Positions 1 to 6,537 are shown, counted from the stretch's first letter. The stretch: DNA of 14,681 nt from an uncultured Campylobacter sp. (GCA_900539255.1 UQBJ01000039.1:1-14681); one strand, 5' to 3'. Made by a program: numbers and translations. The notes: generated from the letters alone by a model not told the origin.

Positions 1-66
<66 letters not shown>

Positions 67-70
67 GCCT

Positions 71-228
71 GCTTCGTCCGCAAGCACTGCTACATTGTCT
101 CTGTGCTGAATTTGCAGTGTTGCCACCCATTGTTTCACCCACAAGCACCATTTCGCCACGCTTGCCAAGCCGAATTTGCTGTGCGCTGTTTCGCCCGCAA
201 ATACTTGCCACACTGAATTTGCCGTGCC
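71..228. repeat. Three degenerate tandem repeats of about 55-60 bp
   Basis: A motif of the form TTCGCCCGCAAGCAC occurs near 72-87, 132-147 and 188-203, each followed by a CTGAATTTGCNGTG motif at 105-118, 169-183 and 213-226. The copies are imperfect. No convincing gene crosses them. The region is more GC-rich than the intergenic DNA that follows. Confidence 0.5.
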
Positions 229-420
229 GCCGTGCTTAACAAACCCTAAATTTATGGTATTTGCGCCGTGATGAGTGTGCGAAAAGCTTGTGAAAATCGC
301 TCTCAAAGCCTTGTCCTTTTTGAATTTTTGCAAGAAATTACTAAAATTTTTCTTAAATCACAATAAAAAAGAATTTTATGCGAAATTTAAGCCAAAATTT
401 AGAAAATTCACACAAAACTT

Positions 421-429
421 TGCTATAAT
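421..429 (+). promoter_or_regulatory. Extended -10 promoter for atpE
   Basis: TGCTATAAT at 421-429 is an extended -10 box. The upstream DNA is AT-rich with no clear -35, as is usual for sigma70 promoters in Campylobacterota. The predicted start near 436 gives a leader of about 70 nt. The same nine bases serve the rhomboid gene (minus strand) and the small-peptide locus at 7956-7964. Confidence 0.7.
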
Positions 430-507
430 TTTGCAGTCAATTTGCGAAGTTTTAAGTAGGGAAACGCAAGCCGAACTAGCTTTGCAAGGGGGCAGAAAGG
501 ATATATG

Positions 508-825
508 ATGAAAAAAATCATTTTACTCACACTTGCATTTGCAAGCGTAGCCTTTGCTGAGACGGGTTCTATCGACTCTGATGGGCTTGTCAAGGCGTTT
601 TCAGTCCTAGCAGCTGGCTTGGGACTCGGTGTAGCCGCACTTGGTGGGGCTATCGGTATGGGACACACAGCGGCAGCGACTATCGCAGGCACAGCTCGCA
701 ACCCCGGCTTGGGCGGAAAGCTGATGACTACGATGTTTATCGCGCTCGCGATGATAGAAGCGCAAGTTATTTACGCACTTGTTATCGCTCTCATCGCACT
801 TTACGCAAATCCATTTGGCGTTTGA
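508..825 (+). CDS. atpE: ATP synthase F0 subunit c
   Basis: This is the proteolipid of the membrane c-ring that carries protons through F0. The product is 105 residues from the ATG at 508. An in-frame ATG at 505 would sit only three bases after the AAGGA at 497-501, so 508 gives better spacing. Visible parts are a hydrophobic signal-like N-terminus ending near AFA-ET, a first Gly/Ala-rich transmembrane helix (about residues 29-52), the polar loop with the invariant Arg-Asn-Pro (about 64-66), and a second helix with the proton-binding Glu at residue 84 in an M-I-E-A-Q context. The N-terminal extension and Glu carboxylate are as in other Campylobacterota, where atpE is commonly separate from the other ATP synthase genes. 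It stands alone here with its own promoter and terminator. Confidence 0.96.
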   Translation: MKKIILLTLAFASVAFAETGSIDSDGLVKAFSVLAAGLGLGVAALGGAIGMGHTAAATIAGTARNPGLGGKLMTTMFIALAMIEAQVIYALVIALIALYANPFGV

Positions 826-835
826 GTCTGAATTT

Positions 836-885
836 AGCCCTTTGAAAGTGCTTTTTTAGGACTTTTGGAAGGGCTTTTGTTTTTA
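836..885 (+). terminator. Rho-independent terminator after atpE
   Basis: AGCCCTT (836-842) pairs with AAGGGCT (869-875), with further inner pairing of AAAGT (845-849) with ACTTT (861-865), followed by a T-rich run. Confidence 0.75.
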
Positions 886-910
886 GAGTGGCTTTTGAGC
901 GACTTTTTAT

Positions 911-997
911 GCGGTTATGGTGGAATTGGTAGACACGCTATCTTGAGGGGGTAGTGGGCGCAAGCTTGTGCGAGTTCAAATCTCGCTAACCGCACCA
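911..997 (+). tRNA. tRNA-Leu (anticodon GAG)
   Basis: The acceptor stem GCGGTTA (911-917) pairs with TAACCGC (987-993), followed by discriminator A and an encoded CCA (995-997). The anticodon arm CTATC/GGTAG encloses a seven-base loop TTGAGGG with GAG at positions 34-36. A long class II variable arm and a T arm GCGAG-TTCAAAT-CTCGC are present. Length, variable arm and D-loop fit leucine tRNA reading CUC/CUU codons. Confidence 0.97.
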
Positions 998-1314
998 TTT
1001 TTTTTACTCGTTTTCAAATGCACTAAATTAGCGATAAAAATCAAATCATCTCTTTGTAAGAGCGTTTAAGAAAATTTAAAAACATAGCTTAAAATAAGCT
1101 ATTTCGCTACACTTAAAGGTGTTAGGCTTTGGAAAAAATATCATTTAGAATTAAAAAAGATAATAACATAAAACTTAAAATTACATTAAAAAGACTAGCA
1201 AAATTAAATTTCACAGCCAAAATACAACGATATATCGTGGAATTTATGTGATTTTATGTAAATTTATATAAATTCAAGTGAAAGGCAAAATATAATTTTA
1301 AGCAAAAATTAAAA

Positions 1315-1465
1315 TAAAATTTTATAGTAAATTTAAATCAAAAACGAAATTTTAGAACAAACTTAAATTAAAGTGAAAATTTTACAACAAACTGAAATCA
1401 AAACTAAAATTTAAGAATCATTTTAAATAAAAGCTAAAAAATTCACAGCAAATCAAAAGCCCATT
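1315..1465. repeat. Degenerate tandem array with period about 30 bp
   Basis: Units resembling AAAATTTTANAACAAACT plus AAATCAAA begin near 1315, 1347, 1376, 1406 and 1436. Copies differ at many positions, and the 1347 and 1376 units are the most alike. No coding frame explains them. Confidence 0.55.
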
Positions 1466-1480
1466 TAAAAACCCTTTAAC

Positions 1481-1499
1481 TTAAAAGGCTTAAAAGCCC
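1481..1499 (-). terminator. Possible terminator of the rhomboid-SixA operon
   Basis: On the minus strand GGCTT (1498-1494) pairs with AAGCC (1491-1487) across a 2-nt loop, followed by TTTT, immediately downstream of the phosphatase stop codon. The stem is short. Confidence 0.4.
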
Positions 1500-1508
1500 T
1501 TTACACGG

Positions 1509-2000
1509 CTATTTCAAGCTTTTGATATGCTCGAAAAAAAGCAGTTTGCCGCTATGCGCCTTAATGGTAGCAAATTTTTCATCATCAAATTCAAGCCCAA
1601 ACACCGAGCAGGTAGGAAACGAGCTAAGATAAATCTCACTCAAAAGCTCACAAAGTTCGCGCAAAGCTGGATTGTGTCCTACTATGCAAAGCTCGCTGAA
1701 TTCATCGCTCAAAGCCTTTATATACTCAAAAAGTGCGTTTTCATCGGCTTCATAAAGCCTTTTGTCAAAGATTATGTCCTTTTCGCCGAGTTTCAAGCCC
1801 TTTGCTAAAAGCCTTGTCGTGCGAGCCGCCCGTAAAGCTGGCGATGAGATGAAACGCTTAACTTTCAAATGCCTATTTTTAAGCCTTTTGAGCATATCTT
1901 TGATTTCTTGTTCGCCTTTTTTACTCAAATCACGCTCAAAATCGCCCTTTGAGTCGTCTTTTTCCGCTTTTGCGTGGCGGATAATGTAGATTTTTTTCAT
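1509..2000 (-). CDS. SixA-like phosphohistidine phosphatase (histidine phosphatase superfamily)
   Basis: A 163-residue cytoplasmic protein of the branch-2-like short histidine phosphatases. The RHG-type catalytic motif is I-I-R-H-A-K with Arg8 and the nucleophile His9. Also present are the S-S-P-A-L-R-A-A-R-T-T segment (52-62) supplying further phosphate-binding Arg, the Y-E-A acid (about 83-85), and the second catalytic His109 in V-G-H-N-P. This set and the length match SixA, which removes phosphate from histidines of signalling or phosphotransfer proteins; the target here is unknown. The ATG at 2000 follows AAGGAC at good spacing. Its first bases overlap the stop of the rhomboid gene (ATGA), indicating translational coupling. 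An upstream in-frame extension to 2072 is rejected because it would begin inside the rhomboid gene without a ribosome binding site. Confidence 0.87.
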   Translation of the reverse strand: MKKIYIIRHAKAEKDDSKGDFERDLSKKGEQEIKDMLKRLKNRHLKVKRFISSPALRAARTTRLLAKGLKLGEKDIIFDKRLYEADENALFEYIKALSDEFSELCIVGHNPALRELCELLSEIYLSSFPTCSVFGLEFDDEKFATIKAHSGKLLFFEHIKSLK

Positions 2001-2539
2001 CGTAAAGTCCTTAAATTTCGCAGTTTGGCTAAGCCATAACCACATATAAAGCCGAAGATATGGGCATACCAAGCGATATTTATCCCCATAAATATCGGCG
2101 CAAAGCTCATCAGCAAGAGCGCGACCACCAGCCCTTTGGCGCTGTGCTTATCCACAAAGGCGTAGTAGCCCATCAGCACGCATATCGCGCCGCTTGCGCC
2201 CACGACATTGACAAAATGCCCAGTGCGAAGCGTCTCAAAATACACATACACCGCGCTTAAAAGCGAGCAAGCCACCCCGCCGACAAGATAGAGCGCACCA
2301 AAGCGCAAAGAGCCAAGATAACGCTCCAAGACACTACCAAACTGCCACAAAACTATCATATTTAGGGCAAGATGAGCGATACCGCCGTGCATAAACATCG
2401 TAGTGATGGGCTGCCACCAAAAACCATCGCTAAAACACAGCGCATTTAGCCCCAAAACCACGCTAAATTCGGGCGCGAGCGCAAAAGAAGCGAGCAAAAA
2501 CACGACAACATTGAGCGCGATGAGTGCCGAACAAACCAA
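1997..2539 (-). CDS. Rhomboid family intramembrane serine protease
   Basis: A 180-residue polytopic inner-membrane protein with about six transmembrane segments and little else, so a minimal rhomboid core. The motifs are H-G-G-I-A-H-L-A-L-N (51-60, with the oxyanion-type His56 and Asn60), the catalytic Ser116 in G-A-S-G, and the partner His160 in Y-A-H-I-F-G-F. All key residues are present, so activity is expected. Rhomboids cleave substrates within the membrane; no substrate is suggested by the context. The start is a TTG at 2539, supported by AAAGG six bases upstream and by an extended -10 box 33 bases away. It is the first gene of an operon with the SixA-like phosphatase (4-bp overlap). 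A different minus-strand frame crosses the same start but lacks any motif. Confidence 0.9.
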   Translation of the reverse strand: MVCSALIALNVVVFLLASFALAPEFSVVLGLNALCFSDGFWWQPITTMFMHGGIAHLALNMIVLWQFGSVLERYLGSLRFGALYLVGGVACSLLSAVYVYFETLRTGHFVNVVGASGAICVLMGYYAFVDKHSAKGLVVALLLMSFAPIFMGINIAWYAHIFGFICGYGLAKLRNLRTLR

Positions 2540-2571
2540 ATTTCGCCTTTGTTTTTAAAATTTATGCCAAA

Positions 2572-2580
2572 ATTATAGCA
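2572..2580 (-). promoter_or_regulatory. Extended -10 promoter of the rhomboid-SixA operon
   Basis: On the minus strand TGCTATAAT spans 2580-2572. Transcription would begin near 2565, giving a leader of about 26 nt to the TTG start at 2539, which supports that start choice. Confidence 0.7.
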
Positions 2581-2671
2581 TTTATGAGCGAAAATTTGCC
2601 CTTTTGCGTGAATTTTTTTGGGATTTTGAAAATTTGCGGGCAAAATTCACATTGAATTCACACATAAAAGG

Positions 2672-2677
2672 TAAAAT
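2672..2677 (+). promoter_or_regulatory. Possible -10 box for the PepSY-like gene
   Basis: TAAAAT at 2672-2677 lies about 33 bases before the start codon. A TTGAAT at 2652-2657 is too close to be a normal -35. It is a weak match. Confidence 0.4.
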
Positions 2678-2709
2678 GTGCTTTGATTTTTGTTGAGAAA
2701 GGATTTGAA

Positions 2710-3126
2710 ATGCTACACAAAACGCTTGCTGTGCTGGCTTTGACGGCTGCTTTGCTGAACGCAGATATGATTATAGCGCCAAATTCTTTGCCGCAAAACA
2801 TTCAAAACTTCATCGCCACGCATTTTAAGGCGCAAATCGGGCTTGTCGAAATGGACAGAAAATCTTACGAAATTTATCTCACAGACGGCACGGAGCTAGA
2901 ATTTGACTTGATGGGCAACTGGATAGAGATAGAAAGCGAGTTTGCGCCTGTGGATTTTGGGGTTTTGCCGCCAAATGTGGCAAACATCATCAAGGCGCAG
3001 CACCCAAACGCCACGCTTTTGGAAGTCAAGCGCAAGATGAGCTACTATAAAATCAAACTTTCAAATAAGATGAAAATCTACATAGACGCTAACGGCACGA
3101 TTTTGCGGCAGGAATTTGATGATTAA
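2710..3126 (+). CDS. Exported PepSY-like (DUF2874-type) protein
   Basis: A 138-residue protein with an N-terminal signal peptide (M-L-H-K then a hydrophobic run to about residue 19, cleavage near L-N-A-D). The mature part has two alike halves. Each has a helix opening with Leu-Pro-x-N (LPQNI and LPPNV) followed by a strand segment of the type Y-x-I-x-L-(x)n-G-x-I/W, near residues 54-78 and 112-134. This doubled pattern is typical of the small periplasmic PepSY-like family; its biochemical role is not established. The ATG at 2710 follows GAGAAAGGA with six bases between; an upstream in-frame ATG at 2683 lacks a binding site and would bury the signal peptide. It is a single gene, transcribed away from the rhomboid operon. 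Confidence 0.8.
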   Translation: MLHKTLAVLALTAALLNADMIIAPNSLPQNIQNFIATHFKAQIGLVEMDRKSYEIYLTDGTELEFDLMGNWIEIESEFAPVDFGVLPPNVANIIKAQHPNATLLEVKRKMSYYKIKLSNKMKIYIDANGTILRQEFDD

Positions 3127-3137
3127 ATTTAGGGTTT

Positions 3138-3163
3138 TGCGTAGGCGATGAAACGCATTTTTT
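3138..3163 (+). terminator. Possible terminator after the PepSY-like gene
   Basis: TGCGT (3138-3142) pairs with ACGCA (3153-3157) and is followed by six T. The stem is only five base pairs with a 10-nt loop. Confidence 0.4.
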
Positions 3164-3172
3164 GGATGCATC

Positions 3173-3266
3173 TATAAAATTTTATTAAAAATCAAAGTGA
3201 GAGATTTTTTACGCAAAGATTGAATTTGTAGAGTTTTAAGGCGGTTTTTTTCAAAATCAAAGTGAG
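3173..3266 (+). repeat. Left-end transposase-site repeats of the Mu-like element
   Basis: AAAATCAAAGTGAG occurs at 3188-3201 and at 3253-3266, both in the forward orientation. The first continues as AGATTT and is preceded by the TATAAA of the proposed end. Confidence 0.55.
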
Positions 3267-3506
3267 CGAAAAATTTTGACAAATTCAAAAGATTTATTTT
3301 ACAAATTTTGACATTTCTTTTGACATTGTTTTGATAAAAGCGTTAAAAAGTGTCAAATGCTTTTTGATTAGTGTGCGTTGTGGTGGGCTTTTAAGGCTGG
3401 TGCGTGGTGCAGTGAAATTCACGCGTGCGGGTGCAAGGCGGCGTGAAAAGGGGTGCGTTTAAAAGAATTTTTACACGCCTTTAAATGTGTTTAAATAGCG
3501 TTTAAA
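3267..3506. other. Non-coding region between the prophage left end and the repressor gene
   Basis: No gene is supported. It contains TTTTGACATT-type repeats at about 3306-3330 with an inverse TGTCAAATG near 3352, a more GC-rich segment (3370-3460) with the palindrome GTGAAATTCAC at 3412-3422, and four phased TTTAAA boxes at 10-11 bp spacing (3480-3516) just past and into the end of the repressor gene. Confidence 0.5.
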
Positions 3507-4184
3507 TCAGTTTAAAGCCTTTATAAAGCCCACCACTACACTTAAAAGTTCATAGTCCTTGTGCGAAAGTGCGATAGGCTCGTAGGCTTTGTTGTCGCTT
3601 AAAAGTTTGAGTTCGGGTTGCTTTTGCAAGCGTTTGACAAAAAGCTCATCATCAAGCCTACACAGCACGATTTGCCCCTCTTTAAACTGCGTGCTTGCTT
3701 GCACCAAAAGCCTAGCATTTGGGGGCAGGGTTGGCATCATCGAGTCGCCTTCAATGCGCAAAAGTGCTAAATGCTCGGTGTTTGTGAGCTTAAAATAGCT
3801 CTTTAAAAAGGCTTTTTCAAAGTGCAGATAAAAGCTTATGCACTCATCGTTCAAACGCCCAGCCCCAGCACTTGCAAAGACTTCATCATAAACGGGGATA
3901 GCGACAGAAAGGGGGTTTTGGGGATTGAGGGACATTTTTTTATCATTCAGGGACATATTGAGGGACATTTTTTTTGATTGAGGGACATTTTCGCCAAAAT
4001 AGTTTAAATCGACTTCCAAAATCCGCGAAATTTTAACTAAATTTTCTAATGTAATGTTAGTTTGAGCTTTCGTTTCGTATTTTTTAATGCTATCTAATGA
4101 CACACCGCTCATTTTAGCTAATTCGCTTTGTGTTAAACCTTTGATTTCTCGTGCATTTTTAATCTTTTCGGCGATTTGGTGCAT
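3507..4184 (-). CDS. Prophage repressor, XRE HTH plus S24/LexA-like domain
   Basis: A 225-residue cytoplasmic DNA-binding repressor. The N-terminal XRE helix-turn-helix (about 3-62) contains G-L-T-Q-S-E-L-A-K-M-S-G-V-S. A short linker (70-90) holds three Met-Ser-Leu-Asn repeats. The C-terminal S24 autoprotease domain (about 94-225) has an Ala-Gly cleavage site in A-S-A-G-A-G (residues 106-107), nucleophile Ser148 in G-D-S-M-M, and general base Lys184 in L-F-V-K-R. Such repressors are inactivated by self-cleavage stimulated by RecA after DNA damage. The ATG at 4184 follows AAAGG at 7-8 bases. It is divergent from the early operon with overlapping promoters, the classic lysogeny-switch arrangement. 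All catalytic residues are intact, so it may still be functional. Confidence 0.9.
   Translation of the reverse strand: MHQIAEKIKNAREIKGLTQSELAKMSGVSLDSIKKYETKAQTNITLENLVKISRILEVDLNYFGENVPQSKKMSLNMSLNDKKMSLNPQNPLSVAIPVYDEVFASAGAGRLNDECISFYLHFEKAFLKSYFKLTNTEHLALLRIEGDSMMPTLPPNARLLVQASTQFKEGQIVLCRLDDELFVKRLQKQPELKLLSDNKAYEPIALSHKDYELLSVVVGFIKALN
3923..3991. repeat. Four tandem AGGGACAT repeats inside the repressor gene
   Basis: ATTGAGGGACAT-type units lie at about 3924-3936, 3945-3956, 3957-3967 and 3977-3987, separated by poly-T runs. They encode the Met-Ser-Leu-Asn repeats of the linker between the two repressor domains (minus strand). Confidence 0.75.
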
Positions 4185-4211
4185 TTTTTTACCTTTTTTT
4201 AAATTTTGCTC

Positions 4212-4240
4212 TTGACAAGTGTAAAAAATTACACTATAAT
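4212..4240 (+). promoter_or_regulatory. Early lytic promoter with spacer operator
   Basis: TTGACA (4212-4217), exactly 17 bases, then TATAAT (4235-4240) is a consensus sigma70 promoter. The spacer contains the palindrome GTGTAAAAAATTACAC (4219-4234; arms GTGTAA/TTACAC). A repressor bound there would block RNA polymerase directly. The promoter points into the gene at 4305. Confidence 0.85.
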
Positions 4241-4258
4241 TCTTTAAACTTTTAAAAA

Positions 4259-4288
4259 ATTATAGCGAAATTTGCTATAAAAAGTCAA
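4259..4288 (-). promoter_or_regulatory. Repressor promoter with spacer palindrome
   Basis: On the minus strand TTGACT (4288-4283), 18 bases, then TATAAT (4264-4259). The spacer holds TTATAGC (4260-4266) and GCTATAA (4274-4280), a 7-bp inverted repeat around a central AAATTT. It lies face to face with the early promoter, so the two transcripts overlap. Confidence 0.65.
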
Positions 4289-4304
4289 GGAAAGGAAAGA
4301 GAAA

Positions 4305-4640
4305 ATGGCGAAAAATCAATCATTAGCCGAGTTTTTTGCGAGTAAGGGAATGAGACTTCGCACTTGGGCTAGGGCAAATGGACTGAGTGAAAATGATATG
4401 GCTTTGATTTATGAGATAAGCTATGGAAATACGCAGGGTTTGCGTGGGCGGGCAAAGGAGATAAAGGAGCTTTTGGAGAAAGAAGGCTTTGCAAAGCCTT
4501 TGGCTAAGAGTGTAAAGAGCTTTTCAAAATGCACTGTTAGGGGTGTGGATACTATGGATACTTCGCCAAAGGCTCAGTATGACAAGGTTTATCAGGGCGA
4601 CAAGATGGCTGTTTGCAAGGGTGATAAAAAGGGTGCGTAA
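4305..4640 (+). CDS. Early prophage HTH protein (BcepMu gp16-like) with repeat-derived tail
   Basis: A 111-residue protein. Residues 6-62 resemble the small helix-turn-helix family found next to Mu-like transposases (gp16-type): a K-G-M-R-L-R-T-W-A-R-A-N-G segment, a putative recognition helix, then G-L-R-G-R-A-K-E-I-K-E-L-L. By position it takes the place of Ner, the early regulator of Mu. The assignment to the family is from pattern memory. The C-terminal 30 residues (from about G80) are not domain-like: they are the translation of a dispersed repeat (4555-4587), reading V-D-T-S-P-K-A-Q-Y-D-K. AAGGAAAGGA precedes the ATG at 4305. The stop overlaps the next start (TAATG), so the two are coupled. 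Confidence 0.65.
   Translation: MAKNQSLAEFFASKGMRLRTWARANGLSENDMALIYEISYGNTQGLRGRAKEIKELLEKEGFAKPLAKSVKSFSKCTVRGVDTMDTSPKAQYDKVYQGDKMAVCKGDKKGA
4555..4587 (+). repeat. Dispersed repeat type A half-unit inside the HTH gene
   Basis: TGGATACTTCGCCAAAGGCT followed by CAGTATGACAAGG. Near-identical units occur in intergenic DNA and in the transposase gene. It is read in frame. Confidence 0.8.
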
Positions 4641-6526
4641 TGTGGATAAGCTCGGCTGAATTTGCGGAAAAATTTGGGCTTGAATACGAAACTTTGAAAA
4701 AAGCTTGTGTTCGCGCAAAAAAGGCACATAAAAAATTTTGCAAAATCAAGTGTAATATATTACTCTTTTCTTATATTCACGGCAAAGGCGGTAAGTCGGG
4801 GCAGGTTTTGCGTTTGTGGGACGAGCCTTTTGAGAGTGAGAGTGCGGCGGTGGAGTTTTTGAGCGCGGAGAATAAGGGGCTGGGTGTGGATACTTCGGCT
4901 ACGCCTCAGTATGACAACGCGGTGGCACAAGGCGACAAGATAGGTCAATATGACAAAAAAGACGAAAAGATTACAACGATAACAACATTTACAACATTAC
5001 GAAATTTAGGGGATTTGAAAGATTTAAATTTGGGCGTGGATACTTCGCCAAAGGCTCAGTATGACAAAAGAAATCAGGACGACAATGCGGTGGTTGTGGA
5101 TTGCCACGATTTTGCTGCCGCAAAATCTCGCAATGACGAGAATTTGGCTCAATATGACAAAAGAAATCAGCAAGAAAGCAAAACAAACAATGAAATTCAG
5201 CAAGGGCGCAAGGACGATTTAACAACCCACCCCCAAACCGCTGGCGCAAGGGCGGGGGCTTTAAGCCAAAAGGCGCAAAATGTCGCGCTTGAAAAGATGA
5301 GCGTGGTAAAAGAGTGGGAAAGGGCGCGCACAAAGATGAGCGCAAAGGATTTCATCGCTCTTACAAATGCAAAAGCTCATTATAGCTTAGAAATCAGCGA
5401 AAACAAGCTTTATGCGTGGCAAAGGGCTTATAAAAACGGCGGCTTTAATGCGCTCATTGACACAAGGGGCGCAAATAAGAAAAGTGAGATAGAGAATTTA
5501 GGCTTAAAAGAGCTTGTGGATAGTCTCATAATGGCAAGTCGTGGGCGCGTGAATGTAAGCTCGATACACAGGCTTTTACACGCTCATTTAGCTTCGCTTG
5601 ATAGGTGCGATATGAAAGAGTTTTTAGCAAAAGAAAGCGAAGTGGTGAGTTATGGCGTGCTTGATAGGTATGTGCGCTCTTATTTGCGAAAAAATCCTTT
5701 GCAAAAGCTCATCATACAAAAGGGTGAGGACGGAGCGGTGAGTGCGTTTTTACCAGCTTTGGGTGTGAGTAATCACCGCGTAAATAGCATAAATCAAATC
5801 GTGGAAATCGATGCTACTAGCATAGATGCGATAATTGATACAAGCATTTTAGCGCGTGAGCTTGGTTTGGAAGTGCAAAGTGTGGAAGCGTGGCAAAAAC
5901 GCTTTGTTTTAATCGGCTTAATCGATACTTACAGCGGGGTTTGTAGCTTTCACATCAGCGACACTGAAAATAGCTTGGGTGTAAGCCGCGCGATAGCCAA
6001 ATACATAATGAAATACGGCAAGCCTAAAATCATCAAAAGCGACAACGGCTCAGCCTTTGTGAGCCGCTACATAAAAGAAGTGTTGTTACGGCTTGATATA
6101 CAAAGCGAGCGAACGCCTGCTTATAGTGGCTGGTGTAAGCCCTTTGTGGAGCGAAATTTTGGGCGTTTGCAAAATCACTTAACCGAGTGGCTCAAAGGCT
6201 ACATAGGGCATAGTGTGGCGCAAAGGCAAGCGATTGAATTCTTTTTTAGCAGGGCGCAAAGGCGGCTTAAACGCGGACAAAAGAGCAATCAAAAAGACTT
6301 ACACACCTTAAATGAAATAGCCCTTAAAATCGATGAGTATGCGGATAGCTTTATGAATAATGCTTATTTGGCGCGCATTGAAAAAACGCCAACGCAAGCT
6401 TATAACGAGCGGGCAAGTGAAGCGGTGGCGATGAATGAGTATGAGCTAATGAGCCGTTTAAGCCCGCTTGAACGCAGGGCTGTGGGTAAAAAGGGCATAG
6501 CTAATAAGCGGCGCGCTCTTGGGTAG
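4640..6526 (+). CDS. Mu-type DDE transposase, repeat-expanded linker and truncated C-terminus
   Basis: A 628-residue protein of the MuA group, which cuts and joins prophage ends. An N-terminal helix-turn-helix-like region (1-62, starting W-I-S-S-A-E-F-A-E-K-F-G) is followed by a low-complexity linker (about 80-190). Next comes a second helical DNA-binding region (about 218-280, with Y-A-W-Q-R-A-Y-K-N-G-G). The RNase H-fold core (about 385-520) has the triad Asp391 (V-E-I-D-A-T), Asp468 (K-S-D-N-G) and Glu504 (P-F-V-E-R-N-F-G). The linker contains repeat translations V-D-T-S-P-K-A-Q-Y-D-K and D-C-H-D-F-A-A-A-K-S-R-N-D-E. The end, R-R-A-V-G-K-K-G-I, is where the C-terminal beta-barrel of MuA would begin; that barrel and the MuB-contact domain are missing. 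The ATG overlaps the preceding stop by one base. The catalytic core is intact, but full activity is doubtful. Confidence 0.9.
   Translation: MWISSAEFAEKFGLEYETLKKACVRAKKAHKKFCKIKCNILLFSYIHGKGGKSGQVLRLWDEPFESESAAVEFLSAENKGLGVDTSATPQYDNAVAQGDKIGQYDKKDEKITTITTFTTLRNLGDLKDLNLGVDTSPKAQYDKRNQDDNAVVVDCHDFAAAKSRNDENLAQYDKRNQQESKTNNEIQQGRKDDLTTHPQTAGARAGALSQKAQNVALEKMSVVKEWERARTKMSAKDFIALTNAKAHYSLEISENKLYAWQRAYKNGGFNALIDTRGANKKSEIENLGLKELVDSLIMASRGRVNVSSIHRLLHAHLASLDRCDMKEFLAKESEVVSYGVLDRYVRSYLRKNPLQKLIIQKGEDGAVSAFLPALGVSNHRVNSINQIVEIDATSIDAIIDTSILARELGLEVQSVEAWQKRFVLIGLIDTYSGVCSFHISDTENSLGVSRAIAKYIMKYGKPKIIKSDNGSAFVSRYIKEVLLRLDIQSERTPAYSGWCKPFVERNFGRLQNHLTEWLKGYIGHSVAQRQAIEFFFSRAQRRLKRGQKSNQKDLHTLNEIALKIDEYADSFMNNAYLARIEKTPTQAYNERASEAVAMNEYELMSRLSPLERRAVGKKGIANKRRALG
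4750..4765. promoter_or_regulatory. Possible second repressor operator inside the transposase gene
   Basis: GTGTAATATATTACTC differs from the operator palindrome at 4219-4234 only in the central bases and one arm position (GTGTAA/TTACTC). Its position early in the coding region could serve as a roadblock or looping site. This is inference. Confidence 0.35.
4887..4917 (+). repeat. Dispersed repeat type A half-unit in the transposase linker, copy 1
   Basis: TGGATACTTCGGCTACGCCT then CAGTATGACAA, with the stem variant GGCTACGCC. It is read as V-D-T-S-A-T-P-Q-Y-D. Confidence 0.75.
5037..5068 (+). repeat. Dispersed repeat type A half-unit in the transposase linker, copy 2
   Basis: Nearly identical to 4555-4587 and in the same reading frame (V-D-T-S-P-K-A-Q-Y-D-K). 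Its right end, GGCTCAGTATGACAAAAGAA and six more bases, recurs at 5146-5171 with a single A/G difference in the first 25. Confidence 0.8.
5096..5171 (+). repeat. Dispersed repeat type B unit joined to a type A end in the transposase linker
   Basis: GTGGATTGCCACG through CTCGCAATGACGAG (5096-5141) is a type B unit, as seen inverted at 9103-9189. It is followed by GGCTCAATATGACAAAAGAA, a type A end. Both are translated in frame (D-C-H-D-F-A and A-Q-Y-D-K-R-N-Q). Confidence 0.7.
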
Positions 6527-6537
6527 AAAACCCCGAT

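Larger units (their letters stand above)
1000..1508. other. AT-rich intergenic region between tRNA-Leu and the phosphatase gene
   Basis: No gene is supported here. It holds a perfect 8-bp hairpin at 1084-1102 (ATAGCTTA, 3-nt loop, TAAGCTAT) not far after the tRNA, an A/T-rich stretch, the degenerate 30-bp repeat array at 1315-1465, and a hairpin at 1487-1498 that probably ends the leftward operon. Confidence 0.6.

Noticed and set aside
275..508. Forward open frame of 77 residues before atpE
   Set aside because: It spans the atpE promoter and leader, is lysine/phenylalanine-rich low-complexity sequence, and has no ribosome binding site.
423..701. Minus-strand frame opposite atpE
   Set aside because: It is antisense to a well-supported conserved gene and has no motif of its own.
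2446..2643. Minus-strand frame crossing the rhomboid start
   Set aside because: It covers the rhomboid promoter and first codons in another frame, with no domain signal.
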